The translations under genes and the position numbers were made by a program. Under the pieces are notes generated by a model. It was not told the origin of the DNA, did not search any database, and was given only the letters and a program-made list of their open reading frames with translations. Below, in pieces: positions 8,026 through 16,977 of a DNA stretch of 64,000 nt (positions are counted from its first letter, which is position 1; every line of letters starts with the position of its first letter). Origin of the DNA: AP-15 sp963738185 (GTDB taxonomy: Bacteria > Pseudomonadota > Alphaproteobacteria > ATCC43930 > CGMCC-115725); contig CAVTVA010000003.1 of the NCBI GenBank assembly GCA_963738185.1, positions 434,001-498,000 on the forward strand, written 5' to 3'.

Positions 8026-9572
8026 ACCCGCCGATAACCGGCCTTGCACAGGCCCTCCAGCATGTGGGCGTGGTCCTGCGGCCGGATCCATGGCACGCCC
8101 TCGCGCACAAACATTTCGAACGCTGCCGGCGCAATCGCGAGGGCCTGGTCCAGAACCTTTGTCGCCTCGTCGATCCGGCCGAGCTGACCCAGCGCCGCCG
8201 CGAGCCACCGGTAGCTATGGGGGTAATCCGGATATTCCCGGATCACCTCTCGCGCCATCGCCACCGCAGCCTCGTACTCCCGGCAAAAGTAAAAGCCGAG
8301 CGCGATTTGGTTGAGGCGGATCACCCGCTGCGGGCCGCGCGGGTCAAGCCGGATATCTCTTTCGAGAGACGCGATCCCCTGTTTCGGACGTCCCGAGAAC
8401 ACCAAAATCGCCCCGAACACCCCATGCGCGTTGGCCAGGTTGGGGTTCATCGCGAGCGCGGCCTTCGCCTCGGCCAGACCGCCATCAAAGTCGCCCCGCC
8501 GGTACAGAACCGAAGCCAGGGTTAGGCGGGCTTCCGGATTTGCCGGGTCGAGCGCCACCGCGTGGCGGGCCAGCGCCTCGACATCGATCGCGGTTTCGGC
8601 AACGCCCCGCCCGTGGAAATCGGCGGCTGTCGCGCGGGCGATCACAAGGCCCACATAGGCGCCGGAAAAGGCCGGGTCGAGGTCGATCGCCTGCTGGAAG
8701 AACCTGACCGCAAGCTGGTTGTCGTCGCCAGTCGCCCGGCGAATATGCCACCAGCCGTGCTGGTAGGCCGCCCAGGCATCGAGGCTGTCAGGCGGCTTGC
8801 GCATCGCGCGCCGCAGCTCGGCATCGGCGACCGCCGGGGCGATGGCGACCGCCACCGCCGAGGCGATTTCGTCCTGCACGGCAAAGATATCCGCGACGTC
8901 TCGGTCGTAGCGCCCGGCCCAGAGATGGCTGCCGGTTTCGGCTTCGACGAGCTGTGCTGTGACGCGGATCCGCGTGCCGGCTTTGCGCAAGCTGCCTTCG
9001 AGCACATAGCGCACACCGAGCTCGCGGCCGACCTGCTGCACACCGACAGCGCGCCCCTTATACGTAAAAGATGAGCTGCGCGCGATGACGAACAGCGAGG
9101 GATATCGCGACACCAGTGTGATGATGTCTTCGGCAATCCCGTCGGCGAAATACTCCTGCTCCGGATCGGCGCTGAGATTCAGGAATGGCAGCACAGCGAG
9201 CGACGGCTCGTCGGGAACCGCCAGGGTTCGGCCAGCAGGTAATTTGACGGCGGCAGGCGGTTGCGGCGACGGCAGCAGCCGGTAGCCGCGCCCCGGCACG
9301 GTCACGACCCAGCTTTCGCCGTCCCCGTCTACGTCGAGCGCCCTGCGCAGCGCCGAGATGTGGACGTGGAGATTGTTCTCCGCGACGATCGCCCCGGCCC
9401 ACACCCGCGCCATCAGCTCGTCTTTGCTGACGACGGCGCCCTCGGCCGCGGCCAGCACACAGAGGATGTCTAACGCGCGGCTGCCGAGCCGCAGGATTGC
9501 CTTGTCGCGCCGCAGCTCGCGCCGCGCGAGGTCGAGTTGGAACCGGCCGAAGCTAATCTCGCCCTCGACCAT
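8022..9572 (-). CDS. Winged-helix transcriptional regulator with TolB-like and TPR domains
   Basis: A 516-residue protein. The N-terminus is an OmpR/ToxR-type winged helix (residues about 8-100: LGSRALDILCVLAAAEGAVV, NNLHVHISALRRAL, VPGRGYRLLP). The next part (about 125-250) resembles the beta-propeller-like, TolB-type region of CadC/adenylate-cyclase relatives (SLAVLPFLNLSADPEQEYFADGIAEDI, then EGSLRKAG). Tetratricopeptide repeats fill the rest (for example AVALDPANPEARLTLASVLY). There is no membrane segment, so it is probably cytoplasmic. It ends four bases inside the aldolase gene on the other strand. ATG at 9572 is chosen; an upstream TTG at 9611 would add 13 residues. Confidence 0.8.
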   Translation of the reverse strand: MVEGEISFGRFQLDLARRELRRDKAILRLGSRALDILCVLAAAEGAVVSKDELMARVWAGAIVAENNLHVHISALRRALDVDGDGESWVVTVPGRGYRLLPSPQPPAAVKLPAGRTLAVPDEPSLAVLPFLNLSADPEQEYFADGIAEDIITLVSRYPSLFVIARSSSFTYKGRAVGVQQVGRELGVRYVLEGSLRKAGTRIRVTAQLVEAETGSHLWAGRYDRDVADIFAVQDEIASAVAVAIAPAVADAELRRAMRKPPDSLDAWAAYQHGWWHIRRATGDDNQLAVRFFQQAIDLDPAFSGAYVGLVIARATAADFHGRGVAETAIDVEALARHAVALDPANPEARLTLASVLYRRGDFDGGLAEAKAALAMNPNLANAHGVFGAILVFSGRPKQGIASLERDIRLDPRGPQRVIRLNQIALGFYFCREYEAAVAMAREVIREYPDYPHSYRWLAAALGQLGRIDEATKVLDQALAIAPAAFEMFVREGVPWIRPQDHAHMLEGLCKAGYRRV

Positions 9573-9746
9573 CGCAACGCGCTCTTCAGAACGATTCAGA
9601 TTCTGAACCAAGAAGATTAAGCGGCAGGCGGGCTATGATCCAGCCCTTCTTGATTAGAGTTCGGCCTCTCGCGGTGTTTCCGCGGAGGCTCACGTTCCGC
9701 CAACCAGATCGCGGGCAATTCCGTACCCCGCGCGGGGGAGGACGAC

Positions 9747-12700
9747 ATGGCTCTTCGGATTTCGCGGGCGCTCGCGATTGCGGCCATTATGTTGGGTGTG
9801 ATGTTGGGCGTGGTGGGCCAACACCGCGCGCAGGCCGCTACCGCTATCCTGCGGGGTATCGCCAGCATGGCCCAAGGGCCGGTCGCCGGCGGGGCCATCC
9901 AGCTCTATGACGGGCCGACCCTGATCCAGAGCGAGCCATATCGTCGGTTTTACAACGGCACCATCTCGGTCCAATTGAACGAGGCCGCGGCGAGCGCGCT
10001 CGCCGCGGGTGTCTTGCGCGTCGATGTCGCCGTCGATCAGACGACGACCTTGATGGCCGATCTGGGCCGGTTCAATCCTTCCACTCAGGTGATCTTCATC
10101 AATCCGGTGACGACGATCACCGCCGCCTATCGCAATCTCAAGCCGGCGATCGCGGTGGCCCGCGCCGACGGCACCGTGGCCGAGGCCCTGGGGGTCAGCA
10201 GCCCGGCGGCGACAGCCTGCGAGCCCGTCACCGGCTTCAGTGGCCCGATGGTGTCGTCCGAGAGCGTATCCTCGGGCGGCTTCAATGCTTATGTGCAGAG
10301 CGCCGCCCGGCAAATCGCCCAAGGCAAGACGCCAAGCCTGCACAGCGCCCTCGGCGTTCCTCAGGACTTCAGGGACTTCTTTCTCGAGACCGCCGGCGAT
10401 ATCTTCAGCGAGGCTCTTGGCGGATTTCCGGGCGTCGGCCCTCTCGCCGGCTGGGTATTGGGACAAATTTACAGCGCACCCAATGAAACTCCGGAGGAAA
10501 GGCAACAGATCGAGGCCCAGTTAAGCAATATTTTTAGCCAATTGAATCAGATTCTTGATGGGATCACTCAGCTTTCAACGCAAATCCAGGATGTAGAGAA
10601 AACGATTACCGATGCGATCAAGCTTTCGGACTATCAACGCGGTGCGGCGAAGGCCCAAGACTTGATTGACGATCTCTGTGATATGCAAAAGCAATTGATG
10701 TACTTGGCTACGGCGGACCCTAGTCAAAACAATACCCAGTTCGCCGATACCTTGCAGGTCGAAATCCAAAGCGAAGTGGGCAAAGACCTCAGTCACATAT
10801 GGGGAGCACTGGAGGGAAACAAGGCATTAGGGACGCTATCCCTGATCAACGAGTGGTCGGATCTGGTTGGGACCGGCCCCAATGCGTCGATATTCGCTAA
10901 TGTCAGCTATCTGAAGAGTGCGGTCCCCAATCTTCAGTATTATTTGGGCGCCATACTGGTCGGGTACAATCTTCAGATCGAGCAGGCGCATTGGCTTGAG
11001 CTGAAAGGCGCCCCCGATCTCGCGAAATCTATAATCGCGGGTTCGAGCTCGGATTTCGAGCAGCATGACGATGTCGAGATGAAGCTCGTCGCTAACAATC
11101 AGGAAATCGGCGGCGCGGGGACGACGGGGCTTTACGCTGCGGTTCTTCCACCGTTTTTCGCGGCGGCGATGCAGCCGAACCCAAAGAATCCCGCTGCCTA
11201 CAGCTCCGATCCGACCAACGCCTACAATTGGAGCATCGACTTGCGCTCCGGGCTGATGTGGATGCGGAGCCGGTCGTGCGACGCCGGCAATTGCACCTTC
11301 GCGATGTACGACAAGGAAGGCGGCTTTGGCAGCGGCGTCGCCCTGGTTCAGCCATATCTAAGCAACATCACCGCGGTGTTAAACAAGAGCTATCCGGAGC
11401 TGTTGCTGGCCTTGACGGCGCCGAGCCGGGCGCAGTGGCGGACGATGCTGCCCAACAATCGGAGCCTGTTCGGCTATCACCATTTTTGGACCTCCGACGT
11501 GTACAAACAAGCGCCTGGACCGCGGCTCTTTCCGGTCTGGGAAAACTTTTTTGTTGATACGTCGTGGTATCCGGGCGAAATCTGTAATCCCGGGCAACAT
11601 CAATATGAGTGTCCCGAATTCCCTTACGGCGAGCCAACTGACGATTTGCAACTTGTCTCGGCGGCCGCGCTCACGGACCCCTATCATTTCGTCTATCGGT
11701 CACACGAAGATTACCTTCCCCGGAACGTCTTCGCTAAGGCCGCTAAGACCGCGCCGATGACGGCCGCTCGCGCCGATGCCACGGCGACGCCGCTGCTCAA
11801 TGGCAAGGTGCTGATCGCCGGCGGAAATGGTGACGGTGGTGCGTTGAGGGGCACGGAGCTTTACGACCCGGCAACCGGGAGCTTCACCGCCGGCCCGTCG
11901 ATGAATGCCGCTCGCGGTTTTGCCACCGCGACATTGCTGCCCAATGGCAAGGTGCTGATCGCCGGTGGTGTTGACAGCAGTGGTAACAAGCTGAAGAGCA
12001 CCGAGCTCTACGATCCGGTCACCAACACTTTTGCCGCCGCCGACACGACTGCCGCGATGAACACGGCCCGGGCATATGCCGCCGCGACGTCGCTGCCCGA
12101 CGGCAAGGTGCTGATCGCCGGCGGTGTTGACCAATATGATGAGATATTGAAGAGCACGGAACTTTACGACGCCTATGCCAACACCTTCGCTCCCGCCGAT
12201 TTTTCTGCCTCAATGAACGACCCTCACGAGTATGGCACCGCTACATTGCTGCCGAACGGCAAGGTGCTGATTACCGGCGATAGCACTGCGTCGCCGAAGA
12301 GCACGGAGCTGTACGATCCGGCGACCAACACGTTTGCCGCCGGTCCGCCGATGAATGCCGACCTTGCGGATGCCACCGCGACGCTGTTGCCCAACGGCAA
12401 GGTGCTGATCGCCGGGGGCTACCATTTCAGCGCCGGGCAATTTGAAAAGGGCACGGAACTTTACGACCCCGCGACCGATACGTTCGCCGCCGGTCCGTCG
12501 ATGAATGCCGGCCGCGGGTTTGCCGTGGCGACCTTGCTGCCCAATGGTAAGGTGCTGATCGCCGGCGGTGATGGGGCGCGTGCTCTGTTGAGCAGCACGG
12601 AGCTCTACGACCCTGCCACCGATACCTTCGCCGCCGCCGATTCCACCCCCTCGATGAACAGCGCCCGCGAGCTCGCCGCAGCGGTGGTGCTGCCCAATAG

Positions 12701-12776
12701 CCAAGTGCTGATCATCGGGGGAAACGCCGTCGCCACCAAAGCTCCGCTGAGCACCACGGAGCTCTATACCGAATAA
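9747..12776 (+). CDS. Large secreted protein with alpha-helical N-terminal half and seven kelch repeats
   Basis: A 1009-residue protein with an N-terminal signal peptide of about 31 residues (hydrophobic core AIAAIMLGVMLGVV, cleavage near AQA). Residues about 40-190 look beta-rich. Residues about 200-430 are predicted helical, beginning with a hydrophobic/amphipathic stretch (FFLETAGDIFSEALGG) and a polar heptad-like helix (IEAQLSNIFSQLNQILDGIT). The C-terminal third, from about residue 670, has seven near-regular kelch repeats of 45-52 residues, each containing a GKVLIAGG strand and a STELYDP turn, enough for a seven-bladed propeller. It is single-copy and monocistronic. No family was recognised for the N-terminal half; a pore-former or adhesin is possible but only inferred. 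Confidence 0.8.
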   Translation: MALRISRALAIAAIMLGVMLGVVGQHRAQAATAILRGIASMAQGPVAGGAIQLYDGPTLIQSEPYRRFYNGTISVQLNEAAASALAAGVLRVDVAVDQTTTLMADLGRFNPSTQVIFINPVTTITAAYRNLKPAIAVARADGTVAEALGVSSPAATACEPVTGFSGPMVSSESVSSGGFNAYVQSAARQIAQGKTPSLHSALGVPQDFRDFFLETAGDIFSEALGGFPGVGPLAGWVLGQIYSAPNETPEERQQIEAQLSNIFSQLNQILDGITQLSTQIQDVEKTITDAIKLSDYQRGAAKAQDLIDDLCDMQKQLMYLATADPSQNNTQFADTLQVEIQSEVGKDLSHIWGALEGNKALGTLSLINEWSDLVGTGPNASIFANVSYLKSAVPNLQYYLGAILVGYNLQIEQAHWLELKGAPDLAKSIIAGSSSDFEQHDDVEMKLVANNQEIGGAGTTGLYAAVLPPFFAAAMQPNPKNPAAYSSDPTNAYNWSIDLRSGLMWMRSRSCDAGNCTFAMYDKEGGFGSGVALVQPYLSNITAVLNKSYPELLLALTAPSRAQWRTMLPNNRSLFGYHHFWTSDVYKQAPGPRLFPVWENFFVDTSWYPGEICNPGQHQYECPEFPYGEPTDDLQLVSAAALTDPYHFVYRSHEDYLPRNVFAKAAKTAPMTAARADATATPLLNGKVLIAGGNGDGGALRGTELYDPATGSFTAGPSMNAARGFATATLLPNGKVLIAGGVDSSGNKLKSTELYDPVTNTFAAADTTAAMNTARAYAAATSLPDGKVLIAGGVDQYDEILKSTELYDAYANTFAPADFSASMNDPHEYGTATLLPNGKVLITGDSTASPKSTELYDPATNTFAAGPPMNADLADATATLLPNGKVLIAGGYHFSAGQFEKGTELYDPATDTFAAGPSMNAGRGFAVATLLPNGKVLIAGGDGARALLSSTELYDPATDTFAAADSTPSMNSARELAAAVVLPNSQVLIIGGNAVATKAPLSTTELYTE

Positions 12777-12961
12777 GGCCGCGATTGTTTCCCGCGACGC
12801 GAGGCATCGGGCCTGGGGGCCCCTCTACGCGTATCTTAGGTTGTCCTGCCCAGCGGTTACCGCTGCAATCGGCGCGATCTCTCGCAGCGGGGGTGGGTGG
12901 CCGGGACCAAGCCCGGCCATCGCAACGGGATATTATTGGCGGGCGCGGGCCTGGCGCGTAA

Positions 12962-13336
12962 TCAGCCCCACTTGGCCTGGCTGCCGACCGCGGTGATCGT
13001 GATGTGGCCCATGGTCGTGTCGGCCTTGGCGCCATGCCAGTGGCGCTCGCCGGCCTTGATGTGCACGACGTCGCCGACGTTGATCTCTTTCTGCTCATGC
13101 TCGGTCGCGACCATGCCGGAGCCCGAGGTCACGACCAAAATCTGGTCGCAATTATGGGTGTGCCAGCCGGTCGTGCAGCCCTGGCTGAAATTCACCACGC
13201 TGCAATTGTAGTTTTCCGAATTTCCTGGCTCGATGATCGTCTGACGCGACCGGGAGACCGGCCCATTCCACCCTTCGATCCGCTCGGCGCCTTCGACCGG
13301 GACATCCGGGATGTTCTTAAGGGTAACTACCTTCAT
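12962..13336 (-). CDS. Small cupin-domain protein
   Basis: A 124-residue single-domain cupin. Motif 1 is TTGWHTHNCDQILVV and motif 2 is GDVVHIKAGERHWHG, supplying the His residues of a metal site. The ATG at 13336 has a near-perfect AGGAGGGA six bases upstream, which decides the start over a longer in-frame ATG at 13399. Such proteins are carboxymuconolactone-decarboxylase-like or quercetinase-like small enzymes or sensors; no substrate can be assigned. It stands alone between two unrelated genes. Confidence 0.85.
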   Translation of the reverse strand: MKVVTLKNIPDVPVEGAERIEGWNGPVSRSRQTIIEPGNSENYNCSVVNFSQGCTTGWHTHNCDQILVVTSGSGMVATEHEQKEINVGDVVHIKAGERHWHGAKADTTMGHITITAVGSQAKWG

Positions 13337-13509
13337 GACGTCTCCCTCCTGATGCTGACGGGCGTTCAACGTATCAGAGATCCGCCGGTAAGCCCTCACT
13401 CTAACACACCGCGCCGCTCGGTCTTTTAGGATTCGGCCTAGCGATGCGCCCGCTGCCAGGTGCGGCCGGTATAGGTCGCGAGCAGCGCTTCAACGGCGGG
13501 AAACCCGCG

Positions 13510-13986
13510 TCAATAGCGGCCGCCGAGCTTCTTATGATCCCAGCTGGCGGTCTTGTACGGGGTGACTTTGAGGACAACGCGCTTGGGGGCGCTGTCGAGC
13601 GCGCCGCGGCGGCCGCTTTGCGCGCTGCTGCGGCGGTGGTCCATCACCCGGCGCACGGTCTCGACATCGTCGATGACCTCGCAGGTGCCGCGCACCATGA
13701 CGCCTTTCAATTCGGCATAGCTGGCGCCGGCCTCGACCATCAGCCCGACCTTGGGGTTGCGGCGGATGTTCAAGACCTTCTGCGCCTTGGCGTAGGAGGT
13801 CATGTAGAAGACGCCATCCTCGACATAAAAACCCATCGCCACGACATGCGGAAACCCGTCCTGGCCGATTGTCGCCAGCGCGCATTTCGGGTTGTCGCGC
13901 AGAAACGCCGCCTGCTCCTCTGGATCGAGCCGGATTTGCCGGCGGCGCGGGACCGGCGCCGCAGTTTCGCCCTCGCTCATCATCAT
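13510..13986 (-). CDS. Pyridoxamine-5'-phosphate-oxidase-like (PPOX) flavoprotein
   Basis: A 158-residue split-barrel flavin-binding protein. Conserved parts are the first strand (ALATIGQDGFPHVVAMGF), the short VEDGVFYMTSY strand pair, and KVLNIRRNPKVGLMVEAG, which is typical of PPOX/F420-dependent oxidoreductases of the pyridoxamine-oxidase-like fold. Three ATGs are tandem at the start (13986, 13983, 13980); the most upstream is used. The cofactor (FMN, F420 or haem) cannot be decided. It reads away from a Nudix gene, across a 324-base gap. Confidence 0.82.
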   Translation of the reverse strand: MMMSEGETAAPVPRRRQIRLDPEEQAAFLRDNPKCALATIGQDGFPHVVAMGFYVEDGVFYMTSYAKAQKVLNIRRNPKVGLMVEAGASYAELKGVMVRGTCEVIDDVETVRRVMDHRRSSAQSGRRGALDSAPKRVVLKVTPYKTASWDHKKLGGRY

Positions 13987-14310
13987 ACTGTGACCTTTGG
14001 CAGCATTGCCGCGTCTCCCGCTCGTGCCCGCCGAGTCTTCAATTCGAAGCCAGCCGCGTCAAGCGCCGCGCGACTGGGGATGGCGCCGGACCCCGCACCG
14101 CGCGGCGAGTGGGAGCCGTCCGGGAGAACCGCGGGAGGTGTCGGATTTTTTGCAGTGCAGCGAGCCGCGAAATGGATCGGCTCACCGGCTGTTTCACCGC
14201 TATTCTCCCAGCGGGTGGCTCGCAGTTCCGCCCCAACCGACACATCGGCAGAGTGATGGCTGAAAAGTGATGAATTGCCCACCGAACATCGCGACCGGCG
14301 GGGGGCGGCG
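13987..14310. other. 324-base divergent intergenic region
   Basis: This gap lies between the PPOX-like gene (-) and the Nudix gene (+) and should hold both promoters. I found no convincing gene, RNA or hairpin. Open frames crossing it have Arg/Ala-rich compositions typical of non-coding frames in GC-rich DNA. Confidence 0.4.
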
Positions 14311-14751
14311 ATGAGCGCGGCGCGGACCAGCTGCGGGGTCATCGTCGGCGATGGCGAGCGCGTCCTGTTGGGTCACGCGACCCGCTCGCCGCGCTGGGAC
14401 ATCCCCAAGGGCGAGGCCGAGCCCGGCGAAGGCTTTGCCGAGGCCGCCGCGCGCGAGCTCCTGGAAGAGACGGGGCTCCTTGTTCCGCCATCGGCGCTGA
14501 CGGCGCTCGGGGTCCGTCCTTACCTGCGCGGCAAGGACCTGGCATTGTTCGCCTGGATGCCGCCGCAGCTGCCCGATCCGAAAACCCTCTCCTGCACCTC
14601 GCATTTTGCCTTGCCCAATGGCGCTCTGTTGCCCGAATTCGACCGCTTTGGCTTGTTTTTGTGGGAGGACGCGCTCGGCCGCGTCGGCCGCAGCATGGCG
14701 CGGGTTTTGGCCACGATCCCGCGGGATACGCGACACGGCGCTTCGGGATGA
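14311..14751 (+). CDS. Nudix hydrolase
   Basis: A 146-residue Nudix enzyme that hydrolyses nucleoside-diphosphate-linked compounds. The Nudix box is complete: G at the start of GEAEPGE, then seven residues, REL, and LEETGL, matching GX5EX7REUXEEXGU. The preceding PRWDIPKGEAEPGEG is typical of MutT/DATP-pyrophosphohydrolase-like members. A purine-rich GGGGGCGGCG precedes the ATG at 14311. It is followed after about 50 bases by a VOC gene with its own Shine-Dalgarno sequence. The substrate is unknown. Confidence 0.93.
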   Translation: MSAARTSCGVIVGDGERVLLGHATRSPRWDIPKGEAEPGEGFAEAAARELLEETGLLVPPSALTALGVRPYLRGKDLALFAWMPPQLPDPKTLSCTSHFALPNGALLPEFDRFGLFLWEDALGRVGRSMARVLATIPRDTRHGASG

Positions 14752-14799
14752 CGCGCCGCTCGTGCTAGGGTGGTGCCATCAGCAGAGAGGAGATCGCCG

Positions 14800-15225
14800 A
14801 TGCCCAAGCTGCGTCATATCGCCATCGCCGCCGAAGACCCGGAAGCAATGGCCGAATTCTACAAGAAGGCCTTTGATTTCAAGGAGGTCGGCCGGCCCAA
14901 CGGGGTGCTCGCGGACGGCGTGTTTTTGAGCGACGGCACGCTCAACATGGCGATCCTCAAATTCAAGACCGACCAGCTCGGCAAGGGCATGGATTATCGC
15001 GGCATCCACCATTTCGGCGTGTTGGTCGAGGATGTGGACGAATTCTCGAAAAAGCTCGAGACCTTGGGCGCCCGGCACTACATCGACCAAGGCCATGGCG
15101 GGCAGCAGGCCGGCTATTTCGAGAAGAAATTCTACGGGCCGGAAGGCATCCTGTTCGACATCGCCGAGCACGGCTGGGCCGGCGCCGAGCCGCTTCCCGC
15201 CGAAGTCAAAGAGGCGGCCGAGTAA
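14800..15225 (+). CDS. VOC-family (glyoxalase-like) protein, copy 1
   Basis: A 141-residue vicinal-oxygen-chelate protein with two beta-alpha-beta-beta-beta units. Candidate metal ligands are His 6 in LRHIAIA, a second in the GIHHFGVLVED segment near the middle, and the Glu in KKFYGPEGILFDIAEHG. It is preceded by AGAGAGGAGA. The neighbour at 15370 is about 60 percent identical by eye over the whole length, so the two arose by tandem duplication. Family members include glyoxalases, dioxygenases and antibiotic-resistance proteins; no substrate can be assigned. Confidence 0.88.
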   Translation: MPKLRHIAIAAEDPEAMAEFYKKAFDFKEVGRPNGVLADGVFLSDGTLNMAILKFKTDQLGKGMDYRGIHHFGVLVEDVDEFSKKLETLGARHYIDQGHGGQQAGYFEKKFYGPEGILFDIAEHGWAGAEPLPAEVKEAAE

Positions 15226-15237
15226 CTTCGGGCGGTA

Positions 15238-15336
15238 CCCTCACCCACCCGGCCCTGCGGGCCGGGTCCACCCTCTCCCGCACTGCGGGAGAGGGTGCGA
15301 CCCCCGGACTACGATCCGGGGGGAGGCGGGTGAGGG
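15238..15336. repeat. Palindromic intergenic repeat element (three hairpins in one outer stem)
   Basis: The outer arms CCCTCACCC (15238-15246) and GGGTGAGGG (15328-15336) are complementary. Inside are three hairpins: CCCGGCCC/GGGCCGGG (15248-15266), CCCTCTCCCGC/GCGGGAGAGGG (15271-15295), and CCCCCGGA/TCCGGGGG (about 15302-15322). The second hairpin is a sequence widely seen as a dispersed intergenic repeat in GC-rich proteobacteria. It lies between the two VOC genes and could act as a bidirectional terminator or mRNA stabiliser. Confidence 0.75.
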
Positions 15337-15369
15337 CGCTACTTCACAACAGCAAAAAAGGAGATGGGC

Positions 15370-15798
15370 ATGGCCAAGCTGCGTCACATCGCGATCGCCG
15401 CGAAAGACCCCGACGCGATGGCGGACTTTTATGTAAAGGCGTTTGACTTCAAGATTGTCCGCTCGAATGACGGGCCGCTCGCCTATGGCCATCATCTGAG
15501 CGACGGCACGATCGATTTAGCGATCCTGCGGTTCAAGACCGACCAGCTCGGCCGCGGCCTCGACTATACCGGACTGCATCATTTTGGCGTTTTGGTCGAG
15601 GACGTCGAAGCGGCCGGCAAAAAGCTCGAGAGCCTCGGCGGCGAGCACTACATGGACCAGAGCGAGGCCGCGCGGATCGGCGGCTTCGAGGTCAAATTCT
15701 ACGGCCCGGAAGGCATCCTGTTCGATGTGGCCGAGCATCCCTGGACCGGCACCGAGCCGCTCCCGGCCGCGCGCGAGCCGGCCGAAGCCGCCGAATAG
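15370..15798 (+). CDS. VOC-family (glyoxalase-like) protein, copy 2
   Basis: A 142-residue paralogue of the preceding VOC protein. It shares the N-terminus AKLRHIAIAAKDPDAMADFY, the LHHFGVLVEDVE segment, and the C-terminal VKFYGPEGILFDVAEH. Of two in-frame ATGs, the one at 15370 is preferred because AAAGGAG lies seven bases upstream and the protein then aligns with copy 1. Differences cluster in residues 30-45, in the substrate pocket region, which suggests divergence of specificity after duplication. Confidence 0.88.
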   Translation: MAKLRHIAIAAKDPDAMADFYVKAFDFKIVRSNDGPLAYGHHLSDGTIDLAILRFKTDQLGRGLDYTGLHHFGVLVEDVEAAGKKLESLGGEHYMDQSEAARIGGFEVKFYGPEGILFDVAEHPWTGTEPLPAAREPAEAAE

Positions 15799-15839
15799 GG
15801 CTCCGACGCTTCCGGTTCGAATTCAGCAGTCGGCACCCG

Positions 15840-15940
15840 CTTCTTTTTCTCGTCATGCCCGTGAAAGCGGGCACCCAGGGTCTCCGGCACCGCGCCCGAA
15901 CCCCTGGACCCCCGCTTGCGCGGGGGCGACGAGAAAGAAG
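15840..15940. repeat. Second palindromic intergenic repeat (dispersed-repeat type)
   Basis: The ends TTTTTCTCGTC and GACGAGAAAGAAG are near inverted copies. Two inner hairpins are visible: GCCCGTGAAAGCGGGC (about 15857-15872) and CCCCCGCTTGCGCGGGGG (about 15909-15926), separated by CCCAGGG and CCCCTGG halves that also pair. This resembles the CGTCATGCCCGCG-type dispersed repeats common in alphaproteobacteria. It sits between convergent genes. Confidence 0.65.
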
Positions 15941-16004
15941 ACACGGAGCCATACGTCTGGTCCGCGCGTGACCTGGTCGACGCGCATCGCCCGCTTCTGC
16001 CGCG

Positions 16005-16772
16005 CTACATCGCCATCCAGCCGCCATCGACATTATAGGCGGAGCCGGTGACATAGCTGGCGCGCTCCGAGCACAGCCACACCACCAGCTCGGCGATCTC
16101 TTCGGGGCTGCCCATGCGCCCGAGCGGGGTCTGCGCCAGGATCGCCGCACCGCGCCGGCCCATCACCTCCTCGGTCATCCGCGTCTTGATATAGCCGGGG
16201 CAGACCGCGTTGACCCGGATGCCGGCCTCGGCATATTCGATCGCGGCGGTCTTGGTCAGCCCGACGACACCGTGCTTGGCCGCGACATAGGCCGAGGAGG
16301 TCGGCAACCCCGCGAGCCCGGCGATCGAGCCGGTGTTGACGATGGCGCCGCCGCCCTGGGCCAGCATCTGCGCGATCTCGTGCTTCATGCACAGCCACAC
16401 GCCCTTCAGATTGACCGCGATCATCCGGTCGAAGGCGGCCTCGGACCATTCCGCCGTCTTCTTGCCAGCGGCCTCGACCTGCCAGCCGGCGATCCCGGCA
16501 TTGTTGAAGGCGCAGTCGAGCCGGCCATAGGCGGCGACCGCGCCTTCGATCAGCGCCTTGACCTCGGCGTCGCGTGCGACCTCGCCCGACAGCGACATCG
16601 CCTGCCCGCCGGCGGCATTGACCAGCGCCACAGTCTCCTGTGCTGCCTCCGCCATGATATCGGCGACCGCGACCCGCGCGCCCTCGCGGGCAAAGGCCAG
16701 AGCCGCCGCCCGCCCGATCCCGCCGCCGCCGCCGGTGACCAGCGCCGCCTTGCCGTCGAGCAACCCGGCCAT
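16005..16772 (-). CDS. SDR-family oxidoreductase
   Basis: A 255-residue classical short-chain dehydrogenase/reductase. Features in order are the cofactor motif TGGGGGIG near residue 14, an acidic residue after beta-2 (VADIMAEAAQ) that suggests NAD over NADP, the NNAGIAG motif near residue 90, the catalytic Ser in VNTGSIAGLAG, the YVAAK pair (Tyr/Lys), and a PG motif (VCPGYIKTRM). Length is typical. Similar proteins oxidise secondary alcohols, including glucose/ribitol-like or 3-oxoacyl substrates. The substrate is unknown. Confidence 0.9.
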   Translation of the reverse strand: MAGLLDGKAALVTGGGGGIGRAAALAFAREGARVAVADIMAEAAQETVALVNAAGGQAMSLSGEVARDAEVKALIEGAVAAYGRLDCAFNNAGIAGWQVEAAGKKTAEWSEAAFDRMIAVNLKGVWLCMKHEIAQMLAQGGGAIVNTGSIAGLAGLPTSSAYVAAKHGVVGLTKTAAIEYAEAGIRVNAVCPGYIKTRMTEEVMGRRGAAILAQTPLGRMGSPEEIAELVVWLCSERASYVTGSAYNVDGGWMAM

Positions 16773-16977
16773 CCTCTCCTCCCGATCGGTTTCAAGCGAT
16801 CACATTAGCGCCGCAGCACCTCGGGCCGCCGGAATTCCGGCCCCTCTGACACGCAACAGATCACGGCCTGGCGCCCGATGCAAAGTCCGAGGCCCGGTGC
16901 TGCTGAAGGTTTGCCGATGCTGCCCATTCGGAGGCGGAGGCGAGCTATCCGGCCTGGCGCGGCCATCGGCCCTCATC

